Below are positions 36,476 to 45,471 of a stretch of DNA of 64,000 nucleotides, piece by piece. Under the pieces are notes generated by a model. The model was not told the origin of the DNA. It made no database searches and saw only the letters and a program-made list of their open reading frames with translations. Numbering within the stretch: the first letter of the stretch is position 1; each line of letters begins with the position of its first letter. Origin of the DNA: Cellvibrionaceae bacterium (GTDB lineage: Bacteria; Pseudomonadota; Gammaproteobacteria; Pseudomonadales; Cellvibrionaceae); contig JAGKWQ010000001.1 in the NCBI GenBank assembly GCA_021151825.1, positions 868,001-932,000 on the forward strand, written 5' to 3'. The translations under genes and the position numbers were made by a program.

Positions 36476-37831
36476 TTAAATAATCATCGCCAACAGTGAA
36501 ACAAAACCGAAAGCGACCAGTGAAATTATGGTTTCCAGCACCGTCCAGGTTTTTAGCGTCTGGGTCACGGTCATGTTGAAATATTCTTTAATCAACCAGA
36601 AACCGCCATCGTTCACGTGCGACAAAATTAATGAACCTGCGCCGGTGGCAATTACCAGTAACTCGGGGTGCGGATAATTGGCGGCCATCGCGATAGGTGC
36701 AACAATGCCTGCTGCCGTGCTCATCGCCACAGTAGCAGAGCCGGTTGCAATGCGCATTAAGGCGGCAACTAACCACCCCATCGCGAGCGGAGTTAATGCC
36801 ATTCCCGCCGAAACCGTTACAATTTCTTTGGCAATGCCGGCTTCAACCAGAATGCGATTCAAACCACCACCTGCACCAACCAATAAAGTAATACCTGCTG
36901 TAGGTGCTAAACATTCGTGGCTGAACTTCAAAATCGAATCGCGATTAAAACCGCGCGCCAATCCCAATGTGTAAAAACTCACCAGTGTTGCTATTAATAA
37001 CGCGACAACCGAGTTGCCGATGAAAGATAAAAAATCATTCAATGCGGTACCGGGTGCAGAGATTTGATTCGCCCAACCACCGAGTAGCATCAACACCACT
37101 GGCAACATAATCGTTGCGAGTGTGATACCAAAACCTGGCAAGTCGCGCGCTTTTTCCTCGTTAATAAATTCATGTTCCAATGGATTTACAGCGGGCAATT
37201 GAACGCGCGGTGCAATCCATTTGGCAAAAATCGGACCAGCAATAATTGCGGTTGGAATTCCCACCACTAACGCGTAAAAAATGGTACGACCAACGTTAGC
37301 TTGATATTCACCCACGGCAATCATCGCAGCGGGGTGCGGAGGAACCAAACCGTGCACCACTGATAACCCCGCCACCATCGGCAAACCCACTAATAACATT
37401 GAAGTGCCTGTGCGGCGTGCAACGTTAAAGGCAATTGGAATCAGCAATACAAATCCGACTTCAAAAAAAATCGGCAAGCCAACTAAAAATGCAATAAACA
37501 CCATCGCCCAGTGCACATTTTTTTCGCCAAACCAGCCAATCAATGTGCGCGCAATTTGCTCCGCTCCACCGGACTCGGCCATCATTTTTCCGAGCATGGT
37601 GCCAAGCGCCACTACCAATGCGATATGTCCCAGCGTTTTGCCTACACCGGCTTCGTACACAAACACCACATCTTTTGCCGGAATTCCTGCCATTAACCCC
37701 AAGCCGAGTGAAACCAGCGTGAGCGTGATGAAAGGATTCAGGCGATAGCGAGCGATCAGCAAAATCAGCGCAATAATGCTGATCAGCGCATACACCAATA
37801 ACCAATGACCGGGGCTTAATAAGGTTTCCAC
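36476..37831 (-). CDS. GntP-family permease (gluconate/D-serine type)
   Basis: A 451-residue inner-membrane transporter of the GntP family with 12 or more hydrophobic segments. The family includes gluconate/H+ symporters and DsdX, the D-serine permease. In this operon, with D-aminoacylase, a D-amino-acid deaminase and RidA, a D-amino acid or its N-acyl derivative is a more economical substrate than gluconate. Signature-like stretches include VALGTMLGKMMAESGGAEQIA and HVNDGGFWLIKEYF. The start is GTG 37831 with AGGGGC upstream, nine bases after the preceding stop. Confidence 0.88.
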   Translation of the reverse strand: METLLSPGHWLLVYALISIIALILLIARYRLNPFITLTLVSLGLGLMAGIPAKDVVFVYEAGVGKTLGHIALVVALGTMLGKMMAESGGAEQIARTLIGWFGEKNVHWAMVFIAFLVGLPIFFEVGFVLLIPIAFNVARRTGTSMLLVGLPMVAGLSVVHGLVPPHPAAMIAVGEYQANVGRTIFYALVVGIPTAIIAGPIFAKWIAPRVQLPAVNPLEHEFINEEKARDLPGFGITLATIMLPVVLMLLGGWANQISAPGTALNDFLSFIGNSVVALLIATLVSFYTLGLARGFNRDSILKFSHECLAPTAGITLLVGAGGGLNRILVEAGIAKEIVTVSAGMALTPLAMGWLVAALMRIATGSATVAMSTAAGIVAPIAMAANYPHPELLVIATGAGSLILSHVNDGGFWLIKEYFNMTVTQTLKTWTVLETIISLVAFGFVSLLAMII

Positions 37832-37840
37832 AGATGCCCC

Positions 37841-39148
37841 TTAAAAAAACGTTTCTACGGCGTCGACCACCGCGTAGTTATCGTTCACCACCAGCAGCTG
37901 CCGCCATTTATCGAAGGTCAGACAGGGATGGGAAATATCCAGCACGATCATATCGCCCACCGCCAGATCATCACCGGCTGCAATTTGCATAAAGGCATGC
38001 TGATCCATCATCGCTGTGAGCTTCCACTCCGACGGTGCGGCAGACGGCGTTATATCGCGACCGGGGCGATAGCGCAGTGCTGGAATGGGTAAGCCTGCAT
38101 CGAACGCCGCATCGCGTTTGCCGAGGCCAAGAATAGCGAGACCGGATTCAGGAATGGAAAGTACGTAAGCCCAGAGTTGCAATGCAGGCAGCAGGCTGGT
38201 TTGCATTTCGCGCGCTACCGGATTGCTGGCATGGATACGTGTTTCAGCAGCTTTGTAAATGCCTACATCGTGGGTGAGATAACAACCCGGGCGCAGGACG
38301 ATATCGAGCGGGCGGGAGGGATGATCGTTATTCCAGCCTTTGGCAAGCCCGGTCCATTCTTCTGCGACCAAATCAAACCACGCAGAACCGGCACCAGTCA
38401 GGATGATACGCTCGCCCTGCAATTGGCTATTGGCCTCCAGAGTCAACAGCTCGCGCACGGCAAGACGCAGGAAATCGCGAATTGCAGGCTCTTCTTTGAG
38501 TACACCTTCGTAAACCTCTACGCCACACAAAGCAAGCGACTGAGGGAAACGGGCGATAGCAGCAAGTACCTCATCGCGAGTAGAAACATCGCGCACACCG
38601 GTGCGACCACCAGCGACGCCAAGTTCCAATAACAAATTCAAACGTTGGCCGGCAGCAGCAAAAAACTCGCCGAGTTGAGCGACATTCACAACCGAATCCA
38701 CAATCACATAAAACTCGAACCCGGGTTTTTCCAATAGACGGGAGATGATCGTCATATTGGCCTTACCAACCAATTGGTTAGCCATTAGCACCCGGCGCAC
38801 ACCGAACTCATAAGCCGCTTGAACCTGGGGGGCCGTCGCAAGGGTGATACCCCAGGCACCTTCTTCCAGTTGGCGATGGAATAAAGCCGGACTCATGGTG
38901 GTTTTACCATGAGGTGCGAGTTTCAGCCCATAGGTGCTAATAAAGGATTTCATCCACTGCAAATTGTGCTGCACACGAGTCTCACTCAGCACTGCGACTG
39001 GCAGGCTGACATCCTCACGCAACAGGTTCCAACCCAGCAGTCCGGCGTCGGCAATAAGGGGTTGTGTTGTCACATCACCCAAGCCTTTACCAGCGGGACT
39101 AAGCAGCCTGTTTTTTAATGTCTTTTGTAAATTATTTTCTTCTGACAT
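37841..39148 (-). CDS. PLP-dependent D-amino-acid deaminase / D-threonine-aldolase-like (fold type III)
   Basis: A 435-residue alanine-racemase-N-type enzyme. Lys82 in LAPHGKTTMSP binds PLP, and the C-terminal ISHPCLTFDKW supplies the His/Cys zinc site of the eukaryotic-type D-serine dehydratase/D-threonine aldolase group. Expected reaction: deamination of D-serine- or D-threonine-like substrates, or retro-aldol cleavage. It is the first gene of the operon, and its product chemistry fits the RidA encoded downstream. ATG 39148 has AAAAAGG upstream. The shared upstream region faces the divergent GH19 chitinase. Confidence 0.85.
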   Translation of the reverse strand: MSEENNLQKTLKNRLLSPAGKGLGDVTTQPLIADAGLLGWNLLREDVSLPVAVLSETRVQHNLQWMKSFISTYGLKLAPHGKTTMSPALFHRQLEEGAWGITLATAPQVQAAYEFGVRRVLMANQLVGKANMTIISRLLEKPGFEFYVIVDSVVNVAQLGEFFAAAGQRLNLLLELGVAGGRTGVRDVSTRDEVLAAIARFPQSLALCGVEVYEGVLKEEPAIRDFLRLAVRELLTLEANSQLQGERIILTGAGSAWFDLVAEEWTGLAKGWNNDHPSRPLDIVLRPGCYLTHDVGIYKAAETRIHASNPVAREMQTSLLPALQLWAYVLSIPESGLAILGLGKRDAAFDAGLPIPALRYRPGRDITPSAAPSEWKLTAMMDQHAFMQIAAGDDLAVGDMIVLDISHPCLTFDKWRQLLVVNDNYAVVDAVETFF

Positions 39149-39774
39149 GCCTTTTTCTCATCAAAAGCAGAAAAAACGATCACTTTTTGCAAGACTATCA
39201 TCAAAAATGCGCCATGAGAAGAAAATAATTTACAGAAATATTCGATTTAAACAGAAGATTGTGAAAGTTTTTCGCGCACCAAAATGGCTGTATTCGCGCC
39301 AGTTTTGTGCAAAATGCTTATAACCGAAGAAAAACTGCTTTCTATATAAAGGCTTAGTGAGGTGATAAAACGCCTCGTGAAGAAAATCGAACCTCGACAA
39401 ATCGAGGTCGCACCAAAGATAAGCACTTCCCGACAACACCAAAACCACGTGAACCCCTTGAGGCACAGCAATCAACTCCCAAAAGATGACAATTATATTT
39501 TTCAGTAAGGTTCGATTTTAGGTCGCCACAAAAAATGGAGCACAAAGAGAAAAACTCGAACCAGGGAAGAGTTTTTACCTGGGAAGTTGCAGTTAATGGC
39601 ATTCCCAAACTGGGACTGGCAATTGCAAAATGATTATTTGATGATCTGGATGGGCGCAAAAAAACCACAACCCTAACAACTGATTTGCGCTCCAATAACA
39701 GCCGGGATTCGCTACTCACCTCCTCGCCTTACAAGCTATCTCGCTGTGCCATCAACCCAACGAGGACAATAACA
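39149..39774. promoter_or_regulatory. Divergent promoter region: D-amino-acid/GH20 operon and GH19 chitinase
   Basis: A 626-bp gene-free region between two divergent units. It contains an ACCTCGA-CAAA-TCGAGGT hairpin at 39391-39408 and several TCGAACC elements: plus strand at 39387-39393 and 39555-39561, minus strand at about 39509-39515. These resemble the direct repeat at 30345-30375. Short frames seen here lack ribosome binding sites and are judged spurious. Confidence 0.45.
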
Positions 39775-41193
39775 ATGTTTAATTTCACCAGAGGCCTACA
39801 CCGGTCATGGTTTCCTTTACTGGCTGCGGGCCTGACTCTTGGCCCCCTGGCATTGCCATCCCAGGCAGTGGTGTTTCAGGCTGAAAGCTATTCCAATTTT
39901 TATGACACTACACCAGGCAACAGCGGCGGCGCCTTTCGAAATGATGCAGTAGATATTGAGACCACAACCGATAGCGGCGGTGGCCACAATGTTGGCTGGA
40001 TAGAACCTAATGAATGGTTGGTTTATGGCGGATTGAGCATTCCGGCTAGCGGCAGCTATATCATCCGCATGCGTGTGGCCAGCCCCTCGGGAGCTACCGC
40101 TGCCGTGGATTTAAATGGCGGCAGTATTTCCCTGGGCGATTTTGCCATCCCTGCCACTGGTGGATGGCAGAACTGGACTACCGTTACACGCACCATCACT
40201 ATCAATGCAGGAACGTACAATTTAGGTGTATTTGCACGCACCGCGGGTTGGAACTTTAACTGGATCGAAATTGTGCCTAATGGCGGTACCAGCGGCTTGG
40301 TCACTGTTTATGAACATTGTAACTACGGCGGCTGGGCAGCAGGTTTTAACACTGGCTCTTACGATGGCAATGTAATGACCTCATTGGGCGCACGTAACGA
40401 TGCAATCTCTTCCATCCGCGTGGCAGCTGGCTACGAAGCAGTTCTCTATGAGAATTGGGATTACAGCGGAGCCTCTGTAGTCGTCAGCGGGGATAACGCC
40501 TGCCTGAATAATTTCAATGACCGTGCGTCCTCAATTATTGTGCGGCCAGCCACCAATACCGGAACCGGTTTCTCCGCGGTGGTTAGTGAAGCCCAATTCA
40601 ATCAGATGTTTCCTGGTCGCAACGGTTTCTATACCTATGCCGGCCTGGTCGCGGCCGCTAAAACCTATCCTGCCTTTGCTGGGACTGGTGATCTGGCGGC
40701 GAAAAAACGCGAAGCTGCAGCGGCCTTAGCTAACTTCTCCCATGAAACAGGCGGATTGGTATACGTGACCGAAATTGCAAAAGGCGAATACTGCGGCGAT
40801 TGGGATAACAATCCATCCACATGCCCTTGTGCTCCCGGCAAACGTTATTACGGTCGCGGGCCAATCCAATTAAGCTGGAACGGCAACTATTGCGCAGCTG
40901 GTGCAGCACTGGGGCTGGATTTGCGTGCAAACCCGGATCTGGTTGAACAAAACCCGACAGTTGCCTGGCAAACCGCGCTCTGGTTCTGGATGACACAAGC
41001 CGGTGCCGGTTATCGCCCTGCGCACAACGCTATCAATGGAGGTTACGGTTTCGGTGAAACTATCCGCACTATTAACGGCTCACTGGAATGTAACGGCGGC
41101 AATCCTGCACAAGTACAAAGCCGCATTAATGAATACCAGCGATTCCTGAATATTCTGGGTACTTCAGCTGGCCCTGGAAACTTAGGTTGCTAA
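39775..41193 (+). CDS. Secreted GH19 chitinase with CBM6 and beta/gamma-crystallin domain
   Basis: A 472-residue secreted enzyme. Signal peptide to about residue 31 (LPSQA), CBM6 ~33-168 (VFQAESYSNFY to WNFNWIEIV), a beta/gamma-crystallin-like module ~174-258 (VTVYEHCNYGGWAAGF and AVLYENWDYSGASVVV are the two Greek-key motifs), then a GH19 domain ~266-472 with catalytic Glu324 in FSHETGG and Glu333 in TEIAKGEYC, and KRYYGRGPIQLSW. GH19 enzymes invert and attack chitin; some are antifungal. The crystallin-type module is rare in chitinases and may bind Ca2+ or add stability. The start is ATG 39775 behind GAGG; the frame opens earlier at a TTG. Confidence 0.93.
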   Translation: MFNFTRGLHRSWFPLLAAGLTLGPLALPSQAVVFQAESYSNFYDTTPGNSGGAFRNDAVDIETTTDSGGGHNVGWIEPNEWLVYGGLSIPASGSYIIRMRVASPSGATAAVDLNGGSISLGDFAIPATGGWQNWTTVTRTITINAGTYNLGVFARTAGWNFNWIEIVPNGGTSGLVTVYEHCNYGGWAAGFNTGSYDGNVMTSLGARNDAISSIRVAAGYEAVLYENWDYSGASVVVSGDNACLNNFNDRASSIIVRPATNTGTGFSAVVSEAQFNQMFPGRNGFYTYAGLVAAAKTYPAFAGTGDLAAKKREAAAALANFSHETGGLVYVTEIAKGEYCGDWDNNPSTCPCAPGKRYYGRGPIQLSWNGNYCAAGAALGLDLRANPDLVEQNPTVAWQTALWFWMTQAGAGYRPAHNAINGGYGFGETIRTINGSLECNGGNPAQVQSRINEYQRFLNILGTSAGPGNLGC

Positions 41194-41585
41194 AAAAGCT
41201 GGCCACTACTACATATAAAAATAAAAAAGCCCTGTATTTATTGCAGGGCTTTTTACTTTGAAAATTAAATACCAACGCGTTAATACAGCCCCTCATTGTT
41301 TTAAAATCATTTAAATTCTTTAAATAAACTTTAATATTACTTTACTAAAAAATTTATTTAGAAAAATTCTAATCATTTGTAACACCTACAACAAATTTAT
41401 CAATAAACCGCTTTATTCAGGGCTATTGGCAGCTAATTCCTGCTGGCATGAATACTGCAGCTTCCATTATGAATCTATGTTTTTTCGATTTTTTTACGAG
41501 CATCAGTTACAGAACTTATGTTTCGAAAAAAGTGTCGTAATGTAAAACATATTAATGAATACCATTTCATAAATGGAGAACCATC
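41194..41585. other. Intergenic region after the GH19 gene
   Basis: Holds the GH19 terminator at 41224-41256 and then about 320 bp of A/T-rich sequence leading to the four-helix protein gene; no gene and no clear promoter motif seen. Confidence 0.5.
41224..41256 (+). terminator. Terminator of the GH19 chitinase gene
   Basis: AAAAAGCCCTG / CAGGGCTTTTT stem with a 9-nt loop and T run, 30 bp past the stop codon. Confidence 0.9.
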
Positions 41586-42026
41586 ATGGCTACTAATGAA
41601 ATTTCAGCAATTCGCGATCTTATTAAAGTATTAAATGACGGTGTTAAATTTTACACCGATGCCAAAGTTGAACTGAGAGGCTCAGGTTACGAGGCTGTAT
41701 TCCAGGAAATGATCGACGTTCGTCAAAATGCGCTGGTGCGTTTACAACCGCTGCTATATGCGCGCGAAGGGGAAGTAGAAGATGATCAAACCTTGCGCGG
41801 CTCATTAAATCAAGCTTACACAGATCTACTCGCCAAAATTAAATCCAACAAAGCCAAGACCTACATTGTGCAATTGGAAGAGTTGGAAGATAGAACCCTT
41901 GAACATGTTAAGAAAGCGCAGGCTGAAGCTGTTTCAGTGGACTTCACCATTGCACTGAACTACATACTCATTTCCATGCAGGAATGCCACAATCGCATGC
42001 GTTCACTCAAACGCAACGTAGCTTAA
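41586..42026 (+). CDS. PA2169-family (DUF2383) four-helix-bundle protein
   Basis: A 146-residue all-helical cytosolic protein of the ferritin-like PA2169/DUF2383 type. Recognisable by the N-terminal ISAIRDLIKVLNDGVKFYTDA, the central LQPLLYAREGEVEDDQTLRGSL, and the final HNRMRSLKR. The function of the family is not firmly known; members are often stress-induced. ATG 41586 follows a GGAG element. It is a single-gene unit with its own terminator. Confidence 0.85.
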   Translation: MATNEISAIRDLIKVLNDGVKFYTDAKVELRGSGYEAVFQEMIDVRQNALVRLQPLLYAREGEVEDDQTLRGSLNQAYTDLLAKIKSNKAKTYIVQLEELEDRTLEHVKKAQAEAVSVDFTIALNYILISMQECHNRMRSLKRNVA

Positions 42027-42058
42027 GCGTAACAATTCCGCTAACCCAAGCGGTCACG

Positions 42059-42092
42059 GGGCCACTGTGAGTAATTGCAGTGGCCTTTTTAT
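42059..42092 (+). terminator. Terminator of the PA2169-family gene
   Basis: GGCCACTG / CAGTGGCC stem with a 10-nt loop followed by five T. Confidence 0.88.
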
Positions 42093-42120
42093 TTTTCAAT
42101 AAAAAATATTTTTTCTTGTG

Positions 42121-42148
42121 GGAATAAAAATAGATCCTCACGCGTTAA
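42121..42148 (+). promoter_or_regulatory. ECF-type promoter of the repeat-protein/OMP operon
   Basis: GGAATA (42121-42126) and CGTTAA (42143-42148) separated by 16 bp fit a -35 GGAAT / -10 CGT ECF promoter. The 14 bases GGGAATAAAAATAG are identical to those in the promoter region of the ECF sigma gene at 45541. The distance to the start codon is 57 bp. Confidence 0.6.
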
Positions 42149-42204
42149 CAGGATACATACCGGAAATTCCGGTTTGCAACTTCCGAAACCAAGAGGATTA
42201 CATC

Positions 42205-42957
42205 ATGAAAAAAACAATCTTATTTTTTGCTATCGCCACCTTAACGACCAACAGCTGGTCTGCCGATATTGCAATGACCGCCGGTGCTGATACCAACATT
42301 CAGGTTTCCGCTAACACCGAAAACAATGCGCAAGAAAATACACAACGCATCGGTTTATCATTAAGTGGTGCAGCACAGCAAACTGCAACAATGCAAACAC
42401 CGTCAAGCGGATCAACCGCAGTAGAAAGCCTTGAAACAGAGAACAACAATAACGAAGAAAGTGCCCCGACCTCCACCACATCAACGGCGGCCAAAGGCGA
42501 AGCAACGCTAAACGCTAATAAAGTACTTGCTACGCTCAGCGCGCAAAAAAGTGCGCCACTAAACCAAAGCAAGGAAACTAGCGAAAATCTCGCAACGGCA
42601 ACTAACCAAAACCTATCCACATCATTGAACCAGGCAAATAATGCAAATGCTCAAGTACAACAAAATCTGGATGTTGCAGGCTCTCAGGTAACCACAGTAA
42701 TAAACCAGCAACTCAATACAGTTGCTGCGCTAGAGGTAGATAAAACCCTGCAAGGTTCTGTTAATCAATTAGTGGGCAGCGCCGTAGAAGGTTCAATCGC
42801 CAGCACCATTAACAATACGATTAACAACAATGTCCAAGCCAGTGTTGAAGACAGCATTAACTCAACCGTTAATTCCACAATCAATTCGACTATCAATAGC
42901 GCGGTAGATAGCAGTATAACAACAGCACTTAACGACACATTAAATCCCGGTAACTAA
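42205..42957 (+). CDS. Secreted protein with C-terminal tetrapeptide repeats
   Basis: A 250-residue secreted or surface protein. The signal peptide (MKKTILFFAIATLTTNSWSA) is followed by a low-complexity region rich in Asn, Thr, Ser, Ala and Gln. From about residue 177 to 248 a branched or aliphatic residue (V, I or L) recurs at every fourth position, 178, 182, 186 and so on to 246, giving 18 units of roughly [S/T/A]-[I/V/L]-[N/E/D]-[S/N/G]. No known family is recognised; neither heptad coiled coil nor pentapeptide repeat fits a period of exactly four. No Cys is present. It is the first gene of an operon with an outer-membrane barrel protein and has an ECF-type promoter. ATG 42205 follows GAGGA. 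Confidence 0.75.
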   Translation: MKKTILFFAIATLTTNSWSADIAMTAGADTNIQVSANTENNAQENTQRIGLSLSGAAQQTATMQTPSSGSTAVESLETENNNNEESAPTSTTSTAAKGEATLNANKVLATLSAQKSAPLNQSKETSENLATATNQNLSTSLNQANNANAQVQQNLDVAGSQVTTVINQQLNTVAALEVDKTLQGSVNQLVGSAVEGSIASTINNTINNNVQASVEDSINSTVNSTINSTINSAVDSSITTALNDTLNPGN

Positions 42958-42970
42958 TCGCTTCAACACT

Positions 42971-42990
42971 ATCGGCGCTACAGCGCCGAT
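42971..42990 (+). other. Intergenic hairpin within the two-gene operon
   Basis: ATCGGCGC / GCGCCGAT stem with a 4-nt loop and no U run, between the repeat-protein stop and the barrel-protein start. Probably an mRNA stability or partial-attenuation element. Confidence 0.4.
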
Positions 42991-43038
42991 ATTAATTTCT
43001 GCAAGGCAAGTAACCACTGGTTAACGGGAGAGCGCTCC

Positions 43039-43959
43039 ATGAACAATTACGCCGTTAAAAAAAGCATCTGCATCTCATTACTCGCAAGCTTTACAACAAT
43101 TGTCAATTACAGTATTGCGGCATCACCGACAACAAAATTCGAACTGGAAACCGGTGCAGAGTATGATTCAAATTTATCGGTGATTGAGTTAGATCGAAAC
43201 TCCTCAGAAGGCGATTGGTCAACGCTGGCTAATGCACGCCTGAATAGTCAATGGCAGGCAACCGATAACATAAAATTAACAGGCGGCTTGAGCTACAGCA
43301 GCAAAACCTATCATGAGTACAGCGAATTTGATCTGGCAATCAAACAGGTATTTGTTGATGCAAGCTATGATTTCAAACCGTTAACGGTAGGTACAAGTTA
43401 CCACTACGCCGATGCCGAACTGGATGATAACGACTTTCTGACACTACAACAGCGCAGCCTGTATATTTCGCGGTTGATTAATCAGAAGATTTTTTTACGT
43501 GCAGCAATTAACGATCAGGATAAGGATTTTCCCATTAGTAGTGCACGCAATGCGGATAATCAAAGTATAGCGGGCGATGCCTTTTTCTTTTATAACCAGG
43601 GAAAAACGTTTTTTACCTTGGGAATCAGTAGCGAAACAGAAAATGCAGTGGCCAATGAGTTTGATTATGACGGCATCAATATCCGGACAAACATCCATCA
43701 TCAATTCTTGCTATGGAATAAAAAGAATCGCCTGCAATTTGGCTTGCGCTACGACCAGCGCGATTACTCCAAAGAAACGCCGGCAATAAAAGCCAAGCGC
43801 AACGATGAACGTCGTATCGCAACGGCGGAATGGCAAATGGAAGCAACTACATGGCTAAATGTTGCGGCAAAACTGGAGCGAGGCAATTATGATTCGAATC
43901 TGGATTCCGCAAACTATGCAGAAACGATTAGTTCATTAATGCTAAAGGCAAGCTTTTAA
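43039..43959 (+). CDS. Outer-membrane beta-barrel protein, unknown
   Basis: A 306-residue protein with a signal peptide (cleaved near SIAAS, residue ~29) and a mature part made of alternating short amphipathic strands (KFELETGAEYDSN, IKLTGGLSYSSKTYHEY, LTVGTSYHYADAELDD, RLQFGLRYDQRDY) ending in Phe (LMLKASF), the usual barrel-insertion signal. Strand number is about 12-14. No specific porin or SLAM family could be named. It lies 81 bp after the tetrapeptide-repeat gene and should share its ECF-type promoter, so it might export or anchor that protein. ATG 43039 follows GGGAG. Confidence 0.7.
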   Translation: MNNYAVKKSICISLLASFTTIVNYSIAASPTTKFELETGAEYDSNLSVIELDRNSSEGDWSTLANARLNSQWQATDNIKLTGGLSYSSKTYHEYSEFDLAIKQVFVDASYDFKPLTVGTSYHYADAELDDNDFLTLQQRSLYISRLINQKIFLRAAINDQDKDFPISSARNADNQSIAGDAFFFYNQGKTFFTLGISSETENAVANEFDYDGINIRTNIHHQFLLWNKKNRLQFGLRYDQRDYSKETPAIKAKRNDERRIATAEWQMEATTWLNVAAKLERGNYDSNLDSANYAETISSLMLKASF

Positions 43960-43986
43960 AAAAGTATATAAATCTCACCACATCAA

Positions 43987-45414
43987 TCAAGGACGATTCA
44001 ACAAACCATCACCAAATATCGGATCTCGACCTGGCTCGCCCAAATCAATAACATTTTTTTTCAATTGTTCGCTGATTGTTGCAGAAAGGTTTATTGCAGA
44101 AGAGTTTGCTGTTGAAGCAATACACGCCGTTGCAGCAGTAACCAATGGCACAGCCATGGATGTTCCGGTTTCATTGCCAAAATCACCACTGCTGCGCGCG
44201 GTAAATACTGCAACGCCCAATGCGGCAAAATCGATGTAATCGCCACGGTTAGCCCAGCGATAAATGCGCTGGTTTTTATCCACTGCAGTCACAGCAATAA
44301 CATCTGCATACGCCGCCGGATAAGCAGGCGGTGCAGCAGGGCCCTCATTACCCGCCGCCGCAACAATAGCTGCTCCCGTTTGAATGGTTTTTTGAATCGC
44401 CAAGGCAAGAATTTTATTTTCCGGTCCTGCCAAACTCATATTGATAACGTGCACCTTTTTTTCCACTAACCAATTTAATGCACGCACCAGATTCATCATG
44501 GTTGCACCCTGCGCATATTCACTGCGCGGATAAAAAACGGACGCAGCAAATAAATGGGCTGCGGGCAATAAAGGCGTTAATTCTTCACCGCGCCCCACTA
44601 ACACCCCGGCTACTGCCGTACCATGCGCACGTGGTGCATCAAATTCTTCACCGGCAAAATCTTTTATTTCAATATGGCTTGTTGCAAACGCGGAGTGCTT
44701 AACATTAATTGCGGTATCGATCATACCGATGCTTACCGCCTGATTACAGAAAGGTTTTTTTGCAACGGGTGAGGATGGCGTTTGCGAATTGCTGTGTTGT
44801 GGGCTGTCTTTTTGAGAAATATCTTTTTGTGGGTTGTAGATGTGATTACGGTCCAGCTGCTCATGCAAGTGCGCGGGTAAATATTTTTTTAATGCCGGCA
44901 ATGAATCCAGCGGTGCGGGCACGCGGAAGCGCACTAATTGCATATCCAATCCGCTAAATTGTGTTTGTTCGATAATTTCTGCATCCAATGCCGCGAGGGC
45001 TTTTAATCCAGGTTGATCAAGCAACATCAGCCATTCACGCTCCACTGCACGCCAATTATCCTCAACACGAACTTCCACAAATGCAGTGGCGCCGTCGCGG
45101 TTCAGAACCGGCAAAACAGCGGCCAGGGTGCTCCTCACAATGTTATTGGTCGTCCGGGTTATTTCTGCTGTTGTTTGTGTGAGCACATCCGCGAGGGGAT
45201 TAATGACCGGATTGTTTAACGTATTATCCAATAATCGTTGCGCGGATAATTCATCCTCTGCTGCCCGACGAACCTGTTCCTGCACATCGCCCGTTACGTG
45301 TTCCAGCTCGCGAGTGACGCCATCAACCTGATTACCCAACCGATCCAGCAATTGCGCGTTGGCGCTATGGCACAGGCAGGCGAGGAGCAAATAATTCAGA
45401 TATGAAGGTTTCAT
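43987..45414 (-). CDS. S8 (subtilisin-family) serine protease, exported
   Basis: A 475-residue exported protease. The signal peptide runs to about residue 20 (CHSANA), then an unusual helical N-terminal region and propeptide-like part to ~220, with a Ser/Gln/Lys-rich linker (~195-218). The S8 domain carries the full triad: Asp233 in IGMIDTAIN, His264 in AHGTAVAG, Ser419 in GTSMAVP, and the oxyanion Asn356 in AAAGNEGP. It is transcribed divergently from the ECF sigma operon and has a similar promoter (45472-45499), suggesting membership of the same regulon. ATG 45414 is the start. It could process surface proteins or the anti-sigma pathway. Confidence 0.92.
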   Translation of the reverse strand: MKPSYLNYLLLACLCHSANAQLLDRLGNQVDGVTRELEHVTGDVQEQVRRAAEDELSAQRLLDNTLNNPVINPLADVLTQTTAEITRTTNNIVRSTLAAVLPVLNRDGATAFVEVRVEDNWRAVEREWLMLLDQPGLKALAALDAEIIEQTQFSGLDMQLVRFRVPAPLDSLPALKKYLPAHLHEQLDRNHIYNPQKDISQKDSPQHSNSQTPSSPVAKKPFCNQAVSIGMIDTAINVKHSAFATSHIEIKDFAGEEFDAPRAHGTAVAGVLVGRGEELTPLLPAAHLFAASVFYPRSEYAQGATMMNLVRALNWLVEKKVHVINMSLAGPENKILALAIQKTIQTGAAIVAAAGNEGPAAPPAYPAAYADVIAVTAVDKNQRIYRWANRGDYIDFAALGVAVFTARSSGDFGNETGTSMAVPLVTAATACIASTANSSAINLSATISEQLKKNVIDLGEPGRDPIFGDGLLNRP

Positions 45415-45471
45415 AGGACGCCCCCGGTTTGGATAATGAAATTAAACACAAAAACAACTACATATTCATTA

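Noticed and set aside
36476..37831. Assigning the GntP permease firmly to gluconate
   Set aside because: The GntP family includes the D-serine permease DsdX and the operon context favours D-amino-acid substrates, so gluconate is not asserted.
39354..39719. 121-codon minus-strand frame upstream of the D-amino-acid operon
   Set aside because: Arg/Ser/Leu-rich translation without a start signal, lying over the divergent promoter region.
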